This document shows positions 46,045-55,229 of a DNA stretch of 64,000 bases, piece after piece; position 1 is the first letter of the stretch, and each line of letters begins with the position of its first letter. A model generated the notes under the pieces. The model searched no databases. It was not told where the DNA came from and was given only the letters and a program-made list of their open reading frames with translations. The stretch covers positions 3,100,001-3,164,000 of the forward strand of contig NZ_JATACI010000002.1 of NCBI RefSeq assembly GCF_037892195.1, written 5' to 3'. This DNA comes from Yoonia sp. GPGPB17. GTDB taxonomy: Bacteria > Pseudomonadota > Alphaproteobacteria > Rhodobacterales > Rhodobacteraceae. The position numbers were made by a program, and so were the translations under genes.

Positions 46045-46512
46045 TCATCCGGCGGCCCTTCTTTTTCTGGGACGCGACGCGTGCAATCGCAAGTTCCTGA
46101 TCCAAAGCGGGCCGCTTTTTTGGGGTGCCAACAAAGCATCCTCAACGGGTTCGGCTGTGGCCAATGCGTCCATGAAGGCATCAAAATCAAATCCGCCCCA
46201 TGCGGCGTTCGCCAGGTCATGCGTTTCCAGGTTGCTTGTCAGTCGGTCAATCACCGCGATACGCGCATCTTCATCCCGCATCGCGAAATGCCCGGCAGGT
46301 GCGCCGCTGTCAAACTGCGCCAAAGCAAACCCGCTGTCCATGAAATAGGTGCGCACCGCGGTGTCGGCAGACTTTAGCGCGGCGACCGTATCGGGGTCAC
46401 GGAACATCGCGACCTTTTCCGCTGTAATGCCTGTCAGCGCCAGATCGCCGAATTGATCGGGCAGACCTTCGGGCGTCACTGCCACCATGTCGAAATCGTA
46501 ACGCAATGCCAT
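46045..46512 (-). CDS. Hypothetical protein with a probable C-terminal membrane anchor (frameshifted)
   Basis: I do not recognise the family. The soluble part starts at ATG 46512 ([37 protein letters not shown]) and continues to [11 protein letters not shown] missing base in the T6 run at 46116-46121 (A6 in the gene) would move the reading to a frame ending [19 protein letters not shown], a single membrane helix, so the real gene probably ends nearer 45985 as a tail-anchored protein. Where its stop lies is unclear; the coordinates given are those of the uncorrected frame. Confidence 0.6.
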   Translation of the reverse strand: MALRYDFDMVAVTPEGLPDQFGDLALTGITAEKVAMFRDPDTVAALKSADTAVRTYFMDSGFALAQFDSGAPAGHFAMRDEDARIAVIDRLTSNLETHDLANAAWGGFDFDAFMDALATAEPVEDALLAPQKSGPLWIRNLRLHASRPRKRRAAG

Positions 46513-46584
46513 GTCTTGAGGGCCCCCTTGCCACATCCGCGTCCTCTTGATCTAACACGTAAGCGCCGACAGGGGGAACTGAAT

Positions 46585-47876
46585 ATGGTCGATATTGCGA
46601 CGCGGGTCTGGAACCACAAATGGAAGATCGACCCCATCGTGCGGTCGCTGATTGATACGGACTTTTACAAGCTCCTGATGTGCCAATCTGTGTTCCGCAA
46701 TCATCCAGATACGCAGGTCACATTTTCCCTGATCAACCGCACCAAATCCATCAGGCTGGCCGAACTGGTGGATGAAGGCGAGTTGCGCGAACAGTTGGAC
46801 CATATCCGATCCTTGCGGCTGACCCGGGGTGAAAGCACATGGCTGCGCGGCAACACGTTTTATGGCAAGCGTCAGATGTTCACACCCGCCTTCATGGAGT
46901 GGTTTGAGAACCTGCAATTGCCGCCCTATCACCTTGAAAAAAGGATGGCCAATATGAGCTGACGTTTGAGGGTACTTGGCCAGAAGTCATGCTATGGGAG
47001 ATTCCGGCGCTTGCCGTAATTATGGAACTGCGCAGCCGTGCCGTACTGAGGGATATGCGCAAGTTTGAACTGCAGGTGCTTTATGCCCGCGCCATGACCA
47101 AGTTGTGGGAAAAGGTCGATCAGCTTAAGTCAGTCCCCGATCTCCGTGTGGCTGATTTCGGCACCCGACGCAGACATTCCTACCTGTGGCAGGACTGGTG
47201 TGTGCAGGCGATGATGGAGGGGTTGGGAGCAAGCTTTACCGGCACCTCAAACTGCCGGATCGCCATGATGCGCGAGATCGAGGCGATCGGCACCAACGCC
47301 CACGAGCTGCCGATGGTATATGCCGCGCTTGCCGAAACGGACGAAGCATTGCGGCGGTCTCCCTATGACGTGCTTGCCGATTGGCATGAAGAACATGAAG
47401 GCAACCTGCGTATCATCCTGCCCGATACATACGGTACGAAAGGGTTTCTGGAAGGCGCGCCCGATTGGTTGGCAGGCTGGACCGGTATTCGTGTCGATAG
47501 CGGGGATCCGGCGGTTGGGGCCGAAACGGCCATCAACTGGTGGAAGTCGCGTGGCGAAGATCCGCGTGAAAAACTGGTGATCTTTTCCGACGGGCTTGAT
47601 GCCGACAAAATCCTGGCGCTGCACGAGCAGTTTGTCGGGCGCTGCCGTGTCGGTTTTGGGTGGGGTACAATGCTGACAAATGACTTTAAGGGCCTTGTGG
47701 CCGAAGACGCGCTTGCGCCCTTCTCGCTGGTTTGCAAAGCTGTCTCGGCGAACGGGCGTCCCACAGTCAAGCTAAGCGACAACCCCAATAAGGCGATGGG
47801 GCCGCAAGAAGAGGTCGCGCGGTACAAACAAGTTTTCGGCGTGGGTGCGCAGGATGCAATTGAGGTTGTCGTATAG
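46585..47876 (+). CDS. pncB: Nicotinate phosphoribosyltransferase PncB (frameshifted)
   Basis: PncB converts nicotinate and PRPP to nicotinate mononucleotide. The N-terminus starts at ATG 46585 ([32 protein letters not shown]) and runs to PPYHLEK. One A is missing from the run at 46937-46942 (A6 for A7); the other frame continues [31 protein letters not shown]. Later motifs [10 protein letters not shown] (His phosphorylation region), GTSN and [11 protein letters not shown] are intact. The corrected length is 430 residues. Together with pncA it forms the nicotinamide salvage route. Confidence 0.94.
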
Positions 47877-47996
47877 CCCCCTTTGCGGCTTCATCAGTGG
47901 GACCTAACGCAAAATACTCAGGTCAGCGTAGCATCCGTTAAGCGACCGAAGCGGTTTGCTGTTCTTTGTCATAAGCAACTTGCGCGCGGTTCTTGC

Positions 47997-49037
47997 TTAA
48001 GCCTGTTTGGCCAGAAGCAACTGTGCATCTGCCTGATCAATCATCCTTTGGATCGAATGATCGTTTTTGGTCCAAAACGCGCCAATACTGATCGAGACAT
48101 CAAAAGTATTGCTTTCGAATACAAAAGCTTGGCTTGATATGCAGTCGCCAATCCGTTCCGCAACGGATTGCACATCCGCCGCTTCCAATCGTGGCATGTA
48201 GATTGAAAACTCATCTCCGCCGTGCCGGGTAAAGACAGCCTCATCACGAATGCTCTCTTTGATGCGGGCGGCAAGAATAGCCAAAGTTGCATCACCGGTA
48301 CCGTGCCCATAAGTGTCGTTGATGTGTTTGAAGTTATCAATATCCATGTAAAACATGGCGTGACCTGCGCGCGCATCAAATGTGGTCGCACTGATTTTGG
48401 CGTCCATGCCGCGCCGGTTCAGCAGATTTGTCAATGAATCTCTATTGGCGTCATCGACTAACTTCCTGTTCAACTGAAGGTGGTTGACCTCGCGACGAAA
48501 CACAAAACCAATGGCTATCATGCCAATAATATCCACCAACAGAAGCGTTGGAAATATGGATATCAGAATTGCAATGGCCATTTCGTACGGCAGTACAAAA
48601 ACCCCAACTGCCGCCGGTGTTATGGCCAAGCCCATCAGGAAGTCCTTTAGGATTGGTTTTCGGATGCGGTTCCTCAGAACGGTGGCGGCAAGGTGCGCCA
48701 GCCCAAACGCCAAAAGTAAACCAACAACACCTGCCCCTGTACCGGCGCCACCGATTACAACACGGCAGATGATGCCTATCGTCATTGCAATCAACCCGGC
48801 GACAGGACCAACAAATGCGACGGCTGCGCCGACCAGCACGGTGCGCGTATCAAAGATGACGCCTTCGCCAAGTGTCAGCGGGTTGATCATACCGGCGCCA
48901 ATTGTCACCCCAAAAAGCAAGCCAAAGGCGATCTGCTCATACCGTGATTCATGAAAATGCCGCAAGATGACGTTAAACAGAAAGGCCAGGCCCATCAGTG
49001 CGACAATCGGCGGAACCAAAACTTGAAGCTGAAGCAT
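47997..49037 (-). CDS. Membrane diguanylate cyclase (5TM-GGDEF)
   Basis: A 346-residue protein with about six membrane segments (residues ~5-190) resembling the 5TM LytS-type sensor. A GGDEF domain follows: RDSLTNLLNRRGMDAKISATTF ... MFYMDIDNFKHINDTYGHGTGDATL ... FTRHGGDEFSIYMPRL. The active-site HGGDEF is intact, so c-di-GMP synthesis is expected. The RxxD inhibitory site is not conserved (RDEA at that position). The start is ATG 49037. Ligand unknown; c-di-GMP usually opposes motility, which fits with the flagellar genes of this chromosome. Confidence 0.9.
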   Translation of the reverse strand: MLQLQVLVPPIVALMGLAFLFNVILRHFHESRYEQIAFGLLFGVTIGAGMINPLTLGEGVIFDTRTVLVGAAVAFVGPVAGLIAMTIGIICRVVIGGAGTGAGVVGLLLAFGLAHLAATVLRNRIRKPILKDFLMGLAITPAAVGVFVLPYEMAIAILISIFPTLLLVDIIGMIAIGFVFRREVNHLQLNRKLVDDANRDSLTNLLNRRGMDAKISATTFDARAGHAMFYMDIDNFKHINDTYGHGTGDATLAILAARIKESIRDEAVFTRHGGDEFSIYMPRLEAADVQSVAERIGDCISSQAFVFESNTFDVSISIGAFWTKNDHSIQRMIDQADAQLLLAKQA

Positions 49038-49111
49038 GCGGCAGTATCCAAAGAACGACTGCCTGTTAATATTAACGAAATGTCTTAATAACTCGTGAGC
49101 GCGGCAATGGT

Positions 49112-49526
49112 TTAATCGCCGATCTTGCCGCGTAACGCCTTGACCTCGCCACGGGCTTTTTTGTTGGCTAATCGGCGTTTGACGGACCCGTAGGTCGGCT
49201 TGGTTGCAATCCGGCGTTTTGGTTTTTCGCAAGCGCGCATGATCAGGTCAGCCAACCGTTGACGGGCGATTTCCCGATTGCGGGCTTGGCTGCGTGTGTC
49301 CTGCACAAACAGGACAAGCGCGCCGTCCTGAGTCCAACGCCGCCCTGCCAGTCGTTTCAGCCTTGCTTTTACGGGGGCTAAGCAGGTTCGGTGAGCGTTC
49401 CGCTTCGAACCGTAGTTCGACAGCTGTCGACACTTTGTTCACGTTCTGACCACCCGGACCCGACGACCGCGCAAAACTTTCCGTCAGCTCCCAATCTGCA
49501 ATTTCGATCTGATCATTGATTCGCAT
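49112..49526 (-). CDS. arfB: Ribosome rescue peptidyl-tRNA hydrolase ArfB (frameshifted)
   Basis: ArfB (YaeJ) releases peptides from stalled ribosomes. The GGQ domain comes first (DQIEIADWELTESFARSSGPGGQNVNKVSTAVELRF). After LLSP the frame changes. A surplus base in the G5 run at 49373-49377 (plus strand) explains it, and the other frame reads VKARLKRLAGRRWTQDGALVLF ... DTRSQARNREIARQRLADLI. The basic C-terminal tail is KPKRRIATKPTYGSVKRRLANKKARGEVK, which enters the mRNA channel. The corrected length is about 137 residues, normal for ArfB. A palindrome, a terminator and a structured RNA lie upstream. Confidence 0.93.
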
Positions 49527-49543
49527 GTGCTGCCTAAGTGTGT

Positions 49544-49558
49544 GTACAGGTTCTGTAC
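49544..49558. promoter_or_regulatory. Perfect palindrome upstream of arfB
   Basis: GTACAG-GTT-CTGTAC is a perfect inverted repeat centred 25 bases before the arfB ATG and between it and the upstream terminator. It could be an operator for an unidentified repressor or part of the arfB leader. No match to a known regulator is evident to me. Confidence 0.4.
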
Positions 49559-49582
49559 GCGAAACATACGATGGTTTCCTGA

Positions 49583-49619
49583 AAGAAAAAGGGCCACCCC
49601 GGCGACGGGATGGCCCTTT
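49583..49619 (-). terminator. Strong rho-independent terminator ahead of arfB
   Basis: A 14-bp stem with one mismatch (49588-49601 with 49606-49619, four-base loop) is followed on the minus strand by a T-rich tail (TTTTTCTTTC). It ends the leader-like RNA at 49620-49760 and lies 56 bases before the arfB start, so it either ends an independent small RNA or acts as an attenuator for arfB. Confidence 0.85.
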
Positions 49620-49760
49620 CCTGAATTACGGAGGTGGGTCGGTTAGGATCTCCACCTTGGGTATTCCTCAGCCAAGGGCTGCCCTAGCTGCGATCCTCCC
49701 AAGTTGTCCCGACACACTTCTCCAATACCTCATGATGCACTGGATCACCTCCTTTCAAAT
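49620..49760 (-). ncRNA. Structured leader-like RNA or small mRNA of unknown family
   Basis: On the minus strand a 14-base purine-rich ribosome-binding site, complementary to the 16S rRNA 3' tail (GAAAGGAGGTGATCC, 49742-49756), lies six bases ahead of a GTG. Nested complementary segments follow: 49709-49717 with 49634-49642 (nine pairs, one mismatch); 49698-49703 with 49656-49661; 49687-49690 with 49669-49672; 49682-49685 with 49675-49678. A 7-by-7 internal loop sits between the second and third stems. GGAGGTG of the binding site can instead pair with CACCTCC at 49630-49636. The strong terminator follows. I do not recognise the family. Confidence 0.5.
49684..49740 (-). CDS. Candidate leader peptide, 18 codons
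   Basis: GTG start six bases after a perfect extended ribosome-binding site; the peptide would be (V/M)HHEVLEKCVGTTWEDRS. Its stop falls within the central hairpin of the structured RNA. A second tiny frame overlaps it (ATG 49733 to TGA 49668, 21 residues, MRYWRSVSGQLGRIAARAAL + G, Arg-rich). The ribosome-binding site favours the GTG frame by spacing. No family is recognised; a leader-peptide role is inference. Confidence 0.4.
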   Translation of the reverse strand: MHHEVLEKCVGTTWEDRS

Positions 49761-49827
49761 GTTTCGCCTGAAAAGAGATTCGCACAGATTTGGTATATTT
49801 CAAGTAAAAAGATACCTGATCTCGTGT

Positions 49828-50468
49828 TTATGCGCTGCGCAGAAGGAGACGCGTAACAATGATGCGAAATGGCACCAAAGCGAGCAGCGCGATGGTCAGT
49901 TTGACGCCCCAGTCTGCGATGGCCAATGTGACCCAAAGCGGCGCGTGGGGGCCCGTCAGCAACAGCGGTGCGGTGTCTTGCGCCCACATCACTTCTTCTG
50001 CGGCCGAGGCGCTGAACCCGTTGAAAACGGCGGCAAATGCAATGGAAAAGAAAATCGCTGTATCGACTGTTGAACCAACCAATGTGCTACCCAAAGGTGC
50101 CTTCCACCATGAGCCAGCGTTCAGGCGTTGGAACACAGCGATATCGAGCAGTTGTGCAATCAGGAATGCGGTTGCCGATCCAATCGCGATCCGCAATGCC
50201 ACTGCGGGGTATTCGAACCCATCGCCTTGCAACATGATCTGGCTACCGATCAGTGAGCAGATAATGCCCACGACGAGACCAGAGAATACAACCTTCCGCG
50301 CCGCACTTGGCCCATAGACCCGGTTCATCACGTCAGTAACAAGGAACGCGAGCGGATAGGTGAACGCCCCCAGGTCAGTAGCCCATCAAGGATGAGGAAT
50401 TGCACAAGAATATTGGACGCCACAACAATGGTGGCCATGGCGATAACGCCGGGAAGGATGCGTGTCAT
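49828..50468 (-). CDS. yhhQ: Queuosine precursor transporter (YhhQ/QPTR family, frameshifted)
   Basis: This inner-membrane VUT-family protein imports queuine precursors (preQ0/preQ1) for tRNA modification. The N-terminus is read from ATG 50468 (TRILPGVIAMATIVVASNILVQFL ... LLTWG). One missing base in the C5 run at 50367-50371 shifts the frame; the other frame continues AFTYPLAFLVTDVMNRVYGPSAARKVVFSG, the family signature. Later membrane segments include APLGSTLVGSTVDTAIFFSIAF and WGVKLTIALLALVPFRII. The corrected length is 213 residues. Confidence 0.9.
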
Positions 50469-50544
50469 TTGATTAATCCGTTTTGACAAGGGTGCGGCAC
50501 TTGGCCCCCGGACGTCGGGGACAAGGCGACTTAACGCCGCCTGA

Positions 50545-51396
50545 TTAGTCCGTCAATCGGTATTCAACGATCTCTGTCCGTTGAAAGCTGCGAAAGTTGT
50601 CGTCGGAAATGAGTGTCATCCGCAGGCCGTCGGCGTCCCGCCAAATGCTGATGCCCTCAAGATTGTCATGCGTGCGCAATCCGGTTTCCAGGATCAATTT
50701 CTCTCCGCTGCCGTCCAGTGCAAAGCGCCGCACGCGGTTGCGAAAGCCGATTCCGACGAAGTCCCGCTCCAGCACATACAACAAGCCGTCCGGCCCGATA
50801 TCGGCGCCCGACAAAAGGTAGGGTCCGCGCCGTGGAATGGTGAAGGGCTGGTCCCAGTGACCGTTAAGAAGACGGAAAACCGGGAATGGGATGGTCACAC
50901 GTCCAGATCGTTCCGGCATGGTGTAGAGCGCACCATCGGGGCCGATGGCGAGCGCTTCCAAAGAGGCATTGTCTTGCATCCCGTCAAAGGCTGTGGTCGT
51001 GATCAGGTTAGAAGCCGGTCCACCGTCTTGGGCAAATGAGCGCAACCCGTGCGTCCATTCAAACGAAATGTAGGCCAGTCCATCAGGCCCAATTGCCAGC
51101 CCTTCGCTATCGCTGTTTGCGCGATTCAGTGGGATGCCGAATGCCCCGCGCAGGCGTTGGATTGGTCCAGCTTCGACGGCTACGATAGTGTTGTTCTGGC
51201 GTTGGAGCGTCCCACGTACCATTGCGCCGCGGTCGCTCAACGCGACAAAGCGCGCACCGTCGTCAGAAACCTCGATCCCTGAAAATCCGCCAAAGGCAGG
51301 GTCTGCCATGGTCCACTCATAGCTGCCCAGATATGTGGCTTCCGCATAGACGGGAAGGGCCCTGAGAAGAGCATAAAGGCAGACAAGGCGCAGCAA
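50545..51396 (-). CDS. Phytase-like esterase domain secreted protein
   Basis: A 283-residue exported protein with a hydrophobic signal peptide (LRLVCLYALLRALPVYA). A beta-propeller-like domain of the 'esterase-like activity of phytase' family follows: FGGFSGIEVSDDGARFVALSDRG, NSDSEGLAIGPDGLAYISFE, NASLEALAIGPDGALYTMPE and HDNLEGISIWRDADGLRMTLISDDNF. A TTG start at 51396 directly abuts the mepA stop; no ATG lies near. Natural substrate and true activity are unknown. Confidence 0.88.
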   Translation of the reverse strand: MLRLVCLYALLRALPVYAEATYLGSYEWTMADPAFGGFSGIEVSDDGARFVALSDRGAMVRGTLQRQNNTIVAVEAGPIQRLRGAFGIPLNRANSDSEGLAIGPDGLAYISFEWTHGLRSFAQDGGPASNLITTTAFDGMQDNASLEALAIGPDGALYTMPERSGRVTIPFPVFRLLNGHWDQPFTIPRRGPYLLSGADIGPDGLLYVLERDFVGIGFRNRVRRFALDGSGEKLILETGLRTHDNLEGISIWRDADGLRMTLISDDNFRSFQRTEIVEYRLTD

Positions 51397-52297
51397 CTAC
51401 TGAGCGTTCAGGACGGCGTCACACTGGCCGGGCAGATTGGCCATGGTCAGCTCAGCGCGCGGTGTCGGCGCTGGTGCATCGGGGTCTGGTGGTGGTGGGT
51501 TCAGGATACGGTCTACCCAGGCCTGCGCATCATCGCAGCCATCACCGGGGGTGGGGGCGTTTGATTGGTGCAGTTGGTAGCGCCAGCAGGACAATTCAGC
51601 CGCACGTGGAAATGATAGTGATGTCCCCACCAAGGGCGTATCTTGTTTAGCCAACTGCGATCACCCGTGGCAGAGTTGCACATCGCAACCTTTGCGCCCG
51701 GAAAAACAAAGATGCGTGCCGTGCGCGGATCAGAGGCGGCGGCCTTGAAAATCGCCTCATGCTGGGGGGTCCAACGGCTGTTGGTAAAGGCCCCGGCCTG
51801 ACGACGCATTGAGATCGATGAAAGGTTCTCGCGTTCCTCCGCTGTCAGATTCAGCCGGTCTGGCGGCAACATCCAGATATCAACGTCCAGCCCCGACTGG
51901 TGGCTGACATGGCCTGTCAGCATCGGCCCGCCGCGTGGCTGGCTCATATCACCCACATAGAGCCCTTCCCAACCCGGTTGAGTTGCAGCGAAGCGGCTGA
52001 GGTCCTGAATATAGTCAATCGTGACAGGCTGCGCCCAGTTGCGGTTACGCGACAAGCGCATCGCCTGCCATGTCGGTCCGGTTTCCGCCAATTGCTGACC
52101 GCGGCCTGGCATCCACGCGAATAGCCCCCGATGGGTTGCGGTGCCTGAGCAGACCCCGTGGGCGCCGCCCCAAAGAGCGTCTTGGCGATGCGTGTATCAT
52201 TTGGGTTTCCGCTGGCCTGAGAGGCCAACGATGGTTCTTCTGTCTGACATGCCGCCAATCCGGCGACCAACACTGCTGCGATTATGAGGCGGACCAT
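51397..52297 (-). CDS. mepA: Penicillin-insensitive murein endopeptidase MepA (two frameshifts)
   Basis: MepA is a zinc D,D/L,D-endopeptidase that cuts peptidoglycan cross-links. The N-terminus has a lipoprotein signal (IIAAVLVAGLAAC). The first break lies near 52099 (a missing C on the plus strand) before GQQLAETGPTWQAMRLSRNRNW. The zinc motifs HQSGLDVDIWMLPPDR and WWGHHYHFHVRLNCP are intact in the middle piece. The second break falls in the G-rich stretch 51547-51557; the last piece reads GDGCDDAQAWVDRILNPPPPDPDAPAP. The corrected length is about 300 residues, normal. The start overlaps the MFS gene by 16 bases. Confidence 0.92.
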
Positions 52298-53658
52298 TCT
52301 GCGCGATCTCCGTCTTTATTGACCCATCGTAACAACAAAAGCCCGATCAGGAAAAGGAAGATTACAGGCAGGAACCCTAATTGATTGTTACCGGTCATGA
52401 CGGTGAACAAAGTAATCAGTGCGGGGGCAAGAAATGCTGTCGCCTTACCGGTCAGCGCAAACAAGCCGAAAGCCTCGGCCGGGCGGTCAGGGTGTGTGTG
52501 ACGGACCATCATTGAGCGGGACGATGCATAAACCGCACCGCCAGCACCGCCGATGCACATACCGCAGATGTAGAAGATGATGTCAGGAACGCTGGATCCT
52601 TCGGCGAAGGGGATGCCAAAGATCGCCTCGCGCGACATGCTGACAATAACCACCGAGACCAAGATAAGGACCCACACCGCGATGCGGATCACTGGTTTCG
52701 GCCCAAACCGCGAATCCGCCAATCCCGACAACCACGTTGTGATCGCAGCTGCAATGGCTGCAATGATTCCAAAGACCCCGATCTGGATGGTCTGCCAATC
52801 CAGCACCAGTGCTGCATAGACGCCCCCAAATGCATAAAGCGCGTTCAGCGCATCGCGATAGAACATGGAGCCAATAAGGAAATTCAACAGGCTCTTGCGG
52901 TGCAGCACGTCACGCAATGTTTCGATCAATTCGCGCCAAACAGCGCTCAGTCTGGTTGATTTCTTCTCGGCTTTGGGGTCGTCGCGGACAAACATGAAGA
53001 ACGGAATGATGAAGATGATGTACCATATCGCGATGAATGGCCCGACTGAGCGGGTCCCCTCTCGCATTTCGGGATCAAGCCCAAAGAGTGGCGGGTTGCC
53101 CAGAAGGGTCACGCCCTGATCGTTTTCGGCCAGTAGAAGCAGCATGACGAACAGCGATATGACTCCACCCCAATAGCCAAATGCCGCGCCAGAGCCGGAG
53201 ATGCGCCCGACCTCTTCATCATTGCCCAGTGATGGCAGGATCGCGTTTACGAAGTTCAGCGCGCTTTCCGCGGCAAAGAAGCCCACGTAGAATATGATCA
53301 GCATCAAGATGAGCGCAGATCCGTCGGGTTTTAGCCCCCACAGCATGAATGTCGCGATCACATAAACAATCGAGAAGAACGCAATCCACGGCATCTTGCG
53401 GCCCGAGTTATCCGCAAATGCTCCCAAAAACGGTGCACTGAACGCGATCAGAAGACCGGCAACGGTTTGCCCGGCAGACCAAACAGATTGCGCGCGCGCA
53501 TCTGCGGCGGCATCGGTCATCCCGGTGCCGAGGAAATACTCTGTCGCCACGACGGCGAAGTAAGGTCCGAAAATGAAAGTCAGGCCAAGTGTGTAGAAGG
53601 GTTGCGATGCCCAATCAAAGGCCATCCATCCCCAGATGCGTTTCTTAGCGACTGCCAT
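52282..53658 (-). CDS. MFS transporter, UMF1 type
   Basis: A 458-residue inner-membrane transporter with about 12 membrane segments. The N-terminal motif RIWGWMAFDWASQPFYTLGLTFIFGPYF and the later SGSGAAFGYWGGVISLFVM and GGAGGAVYASSRSMMVRHTHPDRPAEAFGLFALTGKATAFLAP match the UMF1/Atg22-like permease family. Substrate unknown. It starts the leftward run MFS-mepA-phytase-like, whose overlapping genes suggest one transcript. Confidence 0.92.
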   Translation of the reverse strand: MAVAKKRIWGWMAFDWASQPFYTLGLTFIFGPYFAVVATEYFLGTGMTDAAADARAQSVWSAGQTVAGLLIAFSAPFLGAFADNSGRKMPWIAFFSIVYVIATFMLWGLKPDGSALILMLIIFYVGFFAAESALNFVNAILPSLGNDEEVGRISGSGAAFGYWGGVISLFVMLLLLAENDQGVTLLGNPPLFGLDPEMREGTRSVGPFIAIWYIIFIIPFFMFVRDDPKAEKKSTRLSAVWRELIETLRDVLHRKSLLNFLIGSMFYRDALNALYAFGGVYAALVLDWQTIQIGVFGIIAAIAAAITTWLSGLADSRFGPKPVIRIAVWVLILVSVVIVSMSREAIFGIPFAEGSSVPDIIFYICGMCIGGAGGAVYASSRSMMVRHTHPDRPAEAFGLFALTGKATAFLAPALITLFTVMTGNNQLGFLPVIFLFLIGLLLLRWVNKDGDRAEWSAS

Positions 53659-53727
53659 ATACTTGTTCCTGCTCTTCCCTTACAGGGATAAGACACAGAT
53701 ATAGTTGCAGCTGGCAAGAAATCTTTC

Positions 53728-54270
53728 TTAGGCCGTGCCGTCATCCTCTGGCGGCCATGGGCGGGTATTGTCGGCATCAATCCATGCCTGCACCCATGCA
53801 GGCTTGTCCGGTGAAGGTTGATCCATACCAACCGCCGCAAAGACGCGCCCCGGATCGACAATGCCATTTCTATCCGTCACAGCCGAGCGATAGAGGGCCT
53901 GTACCGCACATTCTTCACCGATCCAGATTGTCTGTTCGAGGTAGAAGAACCGGTGGCTCCAACCCACAGCTTTGCTGACAGTGCGGAACTTGACGAAAGG
54001 CCTGATCCGCTTGCGATACCGAACCGAAGACCCCGCAATGGTCAATCCCCAACCGTTTTCGCGCAACGCCCGCAGCAGACCGACCCGTTGGGCAAGCCCG
54101 GTGCGCCCCAGATCAAGGATTGTCAGGATGCGCCCGTTATTCATCTCGAAGAAATAGTCGATGTCCTGCGGCCAGCACCGATGATGCGACACATGCGTGC
54201 CCAATACGTGAAGCGGCGGCATGCGACGGGCTTTCACAACTTCTTTAACCAAACGTACCATAGGATACAT
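53728..54270 (-). CDS. 4HBT-like thioesterase (hotdog fold)
   Basis: This 180-residue protein starts at ATG 54270 (MYPMVRLVKEVVKARRMPPL). It has the acyl-CoA thioesterase pattern THVSHHRCWPQDIDYFFEMNNGRILTILDLGRTGLAQRVGLLRALRENGWGLTIAGSSVRYRKRIRPF. It belongs with the THEM6/PaaI-like branch (4HBT_2). The catalytic acid of the hotdog (D in DIDYFFEMNNGR) is present. Substrate unknown. It is divergent from yggT across about 140 bases. Confidence 0.85.
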   Translation of the reverse strand: MYPMVRLVKEVVKARRMPPLHVLGTHVSHHRCWPQDIDYFFEMNNGRILTILDLGRTGLAQRVGLLRALRENGWGLTIAGSSVRYRKRIRPFVKFRTVSKAVGWSHRFFYLEQTIWIGEECAVQALYRSAVTDRNGIVDPGRVFAAVGMDQPSPDKPAWVQAWIDADNTRPWPPEDDGTA

Positions 54271-54410
54271 GGGCGATGTCCTTTTGCTTTGATGAAAGTG
54301 ATGAGCTTGGTTGACGTAAACGTCAACTTTGACCTCGCGGCAACCTTGGACTTGTCGGCGTGCGCATGAGCGCTTAGGTCTTGGCAAACAAAACGAAGGG
54401 CATTCTTTCT

Positions 54411-54698
54411 ATGCTAACAATTATCCAAGCCATCCTTTTGGTTCTCGGTGTGCTCCGTTTCTTCGTGATCGCGCACTTCATCATGAGTTGGCTGATCCGG
54501 TTTGAGGTGCTCAACATCCGGCAAGAGTTTGTCGGGCAGGTCTGGTACGGGCTGGAACGCATCCTTGATCCGATCTACAGCCGTATCCGGCGTTACATGC
54601 CGGATTTAGGCGGCATTGACCTGACACCTATCGTTGTTCTGGTAGGGATCGAGATTTTGCGGATCTTCCTTTACAACAACATGATGGCCTTCGCGTAG
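54411..54698 (+). CDS. YggT-family membrane protein
   Basis: A 95-residue protein with two membrane segments (IIQAILLVLGVLRFFVIAHFIMSWLI and PIVVLVGIEILRIFLYN). The YggT signature between them is QVWYGLERILDPIYSRIRRYMPDLGGIDLTP. I start it at ATG 54411. Members are linked to osmotic or cell-division functions, but the role is not settled. Confidence 0.9.
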   Translation: MLTIIQAILLVLGVLRFFVIAHFIMSWLIRFEVLNIRQEFVGQVWYGLERILDPIYSRIRRYMPDLGGIDLTPIVVLVGIEILRIFLYNNMMAFA

Positions 54699-54827
54699 AC
54701 GGGAACTTGCCCATCGCGGGGTGAATTCCATCCAAATGGTTGCGTCGCGCCCGAAATTGCTGAAAGCTAGCGCCAAATTGGGAAACGCGGCGGGCGCCAA
54801 TCCCGCCGTAGAATGGGAATAGGCGAT

Positions 54828-55229
54828 ATGAGCTTTCTAAACATCAGCAAAAAGGGCATCGCCATCGCGCTGTCAGCACAACTGGTTCTGGCCACACAAG
54901 CAGTGACAATGGCGCAGGCCGAGATGCTTGGCACCGATCAGGCGATCAACAAATACACCGCCTTGGCAAACCGCAATGCGCTGATGGATGAAATCCAGCG
55001 TGATGATGTGCAGGCCGAAATCGTAGCACTCGGGATTGATCCGGCCGAGGCCGAGGCGCGTTTGGCGGCTTTGTCCGATGCCGAGATAGCAACGATGCTG
55101 ACGCAGATGGAAAACGACAGCGCGGGTGCAGACATCGTCGGTACGATTTTTACGATCTTCGTGATCCTGCTGGTCACAGACCTGCTCTGCTTTACGCGGT
55201 TCTTTAACTTTACACGGTGCGTGCGCTAG
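54828..55229 (+). CDS. PA2779-family secreted/membrane protein
   Basis: This 133-residue protein starts at ATG 54828 (MSFLNISKKGIAIALSAQLVLATQAVTMAQA, signal-like). The family core follows (GTDQAINKYTALANRNALMDEIQRDDVQAEIVALGIDPAEAEARLAALSDAEIATM). It ends with a membrane helix and a short Arg-ended tail (IVGTIFTIFVILLVTDLLCFTRFFNFTRCVR). It overlaps the following cysteine-peptidase gene by 13 bases. The pairing PA2779-PA2778 is conserved, but function is unknown. Confidence 0.85.
   Translation: MSFLNISKKGIAIALSAQLVLATQAVTMAQAEMLGTDQAINKYTALANRNALMDEIQRDDVQAEIVALGIDPAEAEARLAALSDAEIATMLTQMENDSAGADIVGTIFTIFVILLVTDLLCFTRFFNFTRCVR

Noticed and set aside
49742..49756. Fragment of a 16S rRNA 3' end on the plus strand
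   Set aside because: Only about 15 bases match, with no flanking rRNA sequence. It is the complement of a strong ribosome-binding site on the minus strand.
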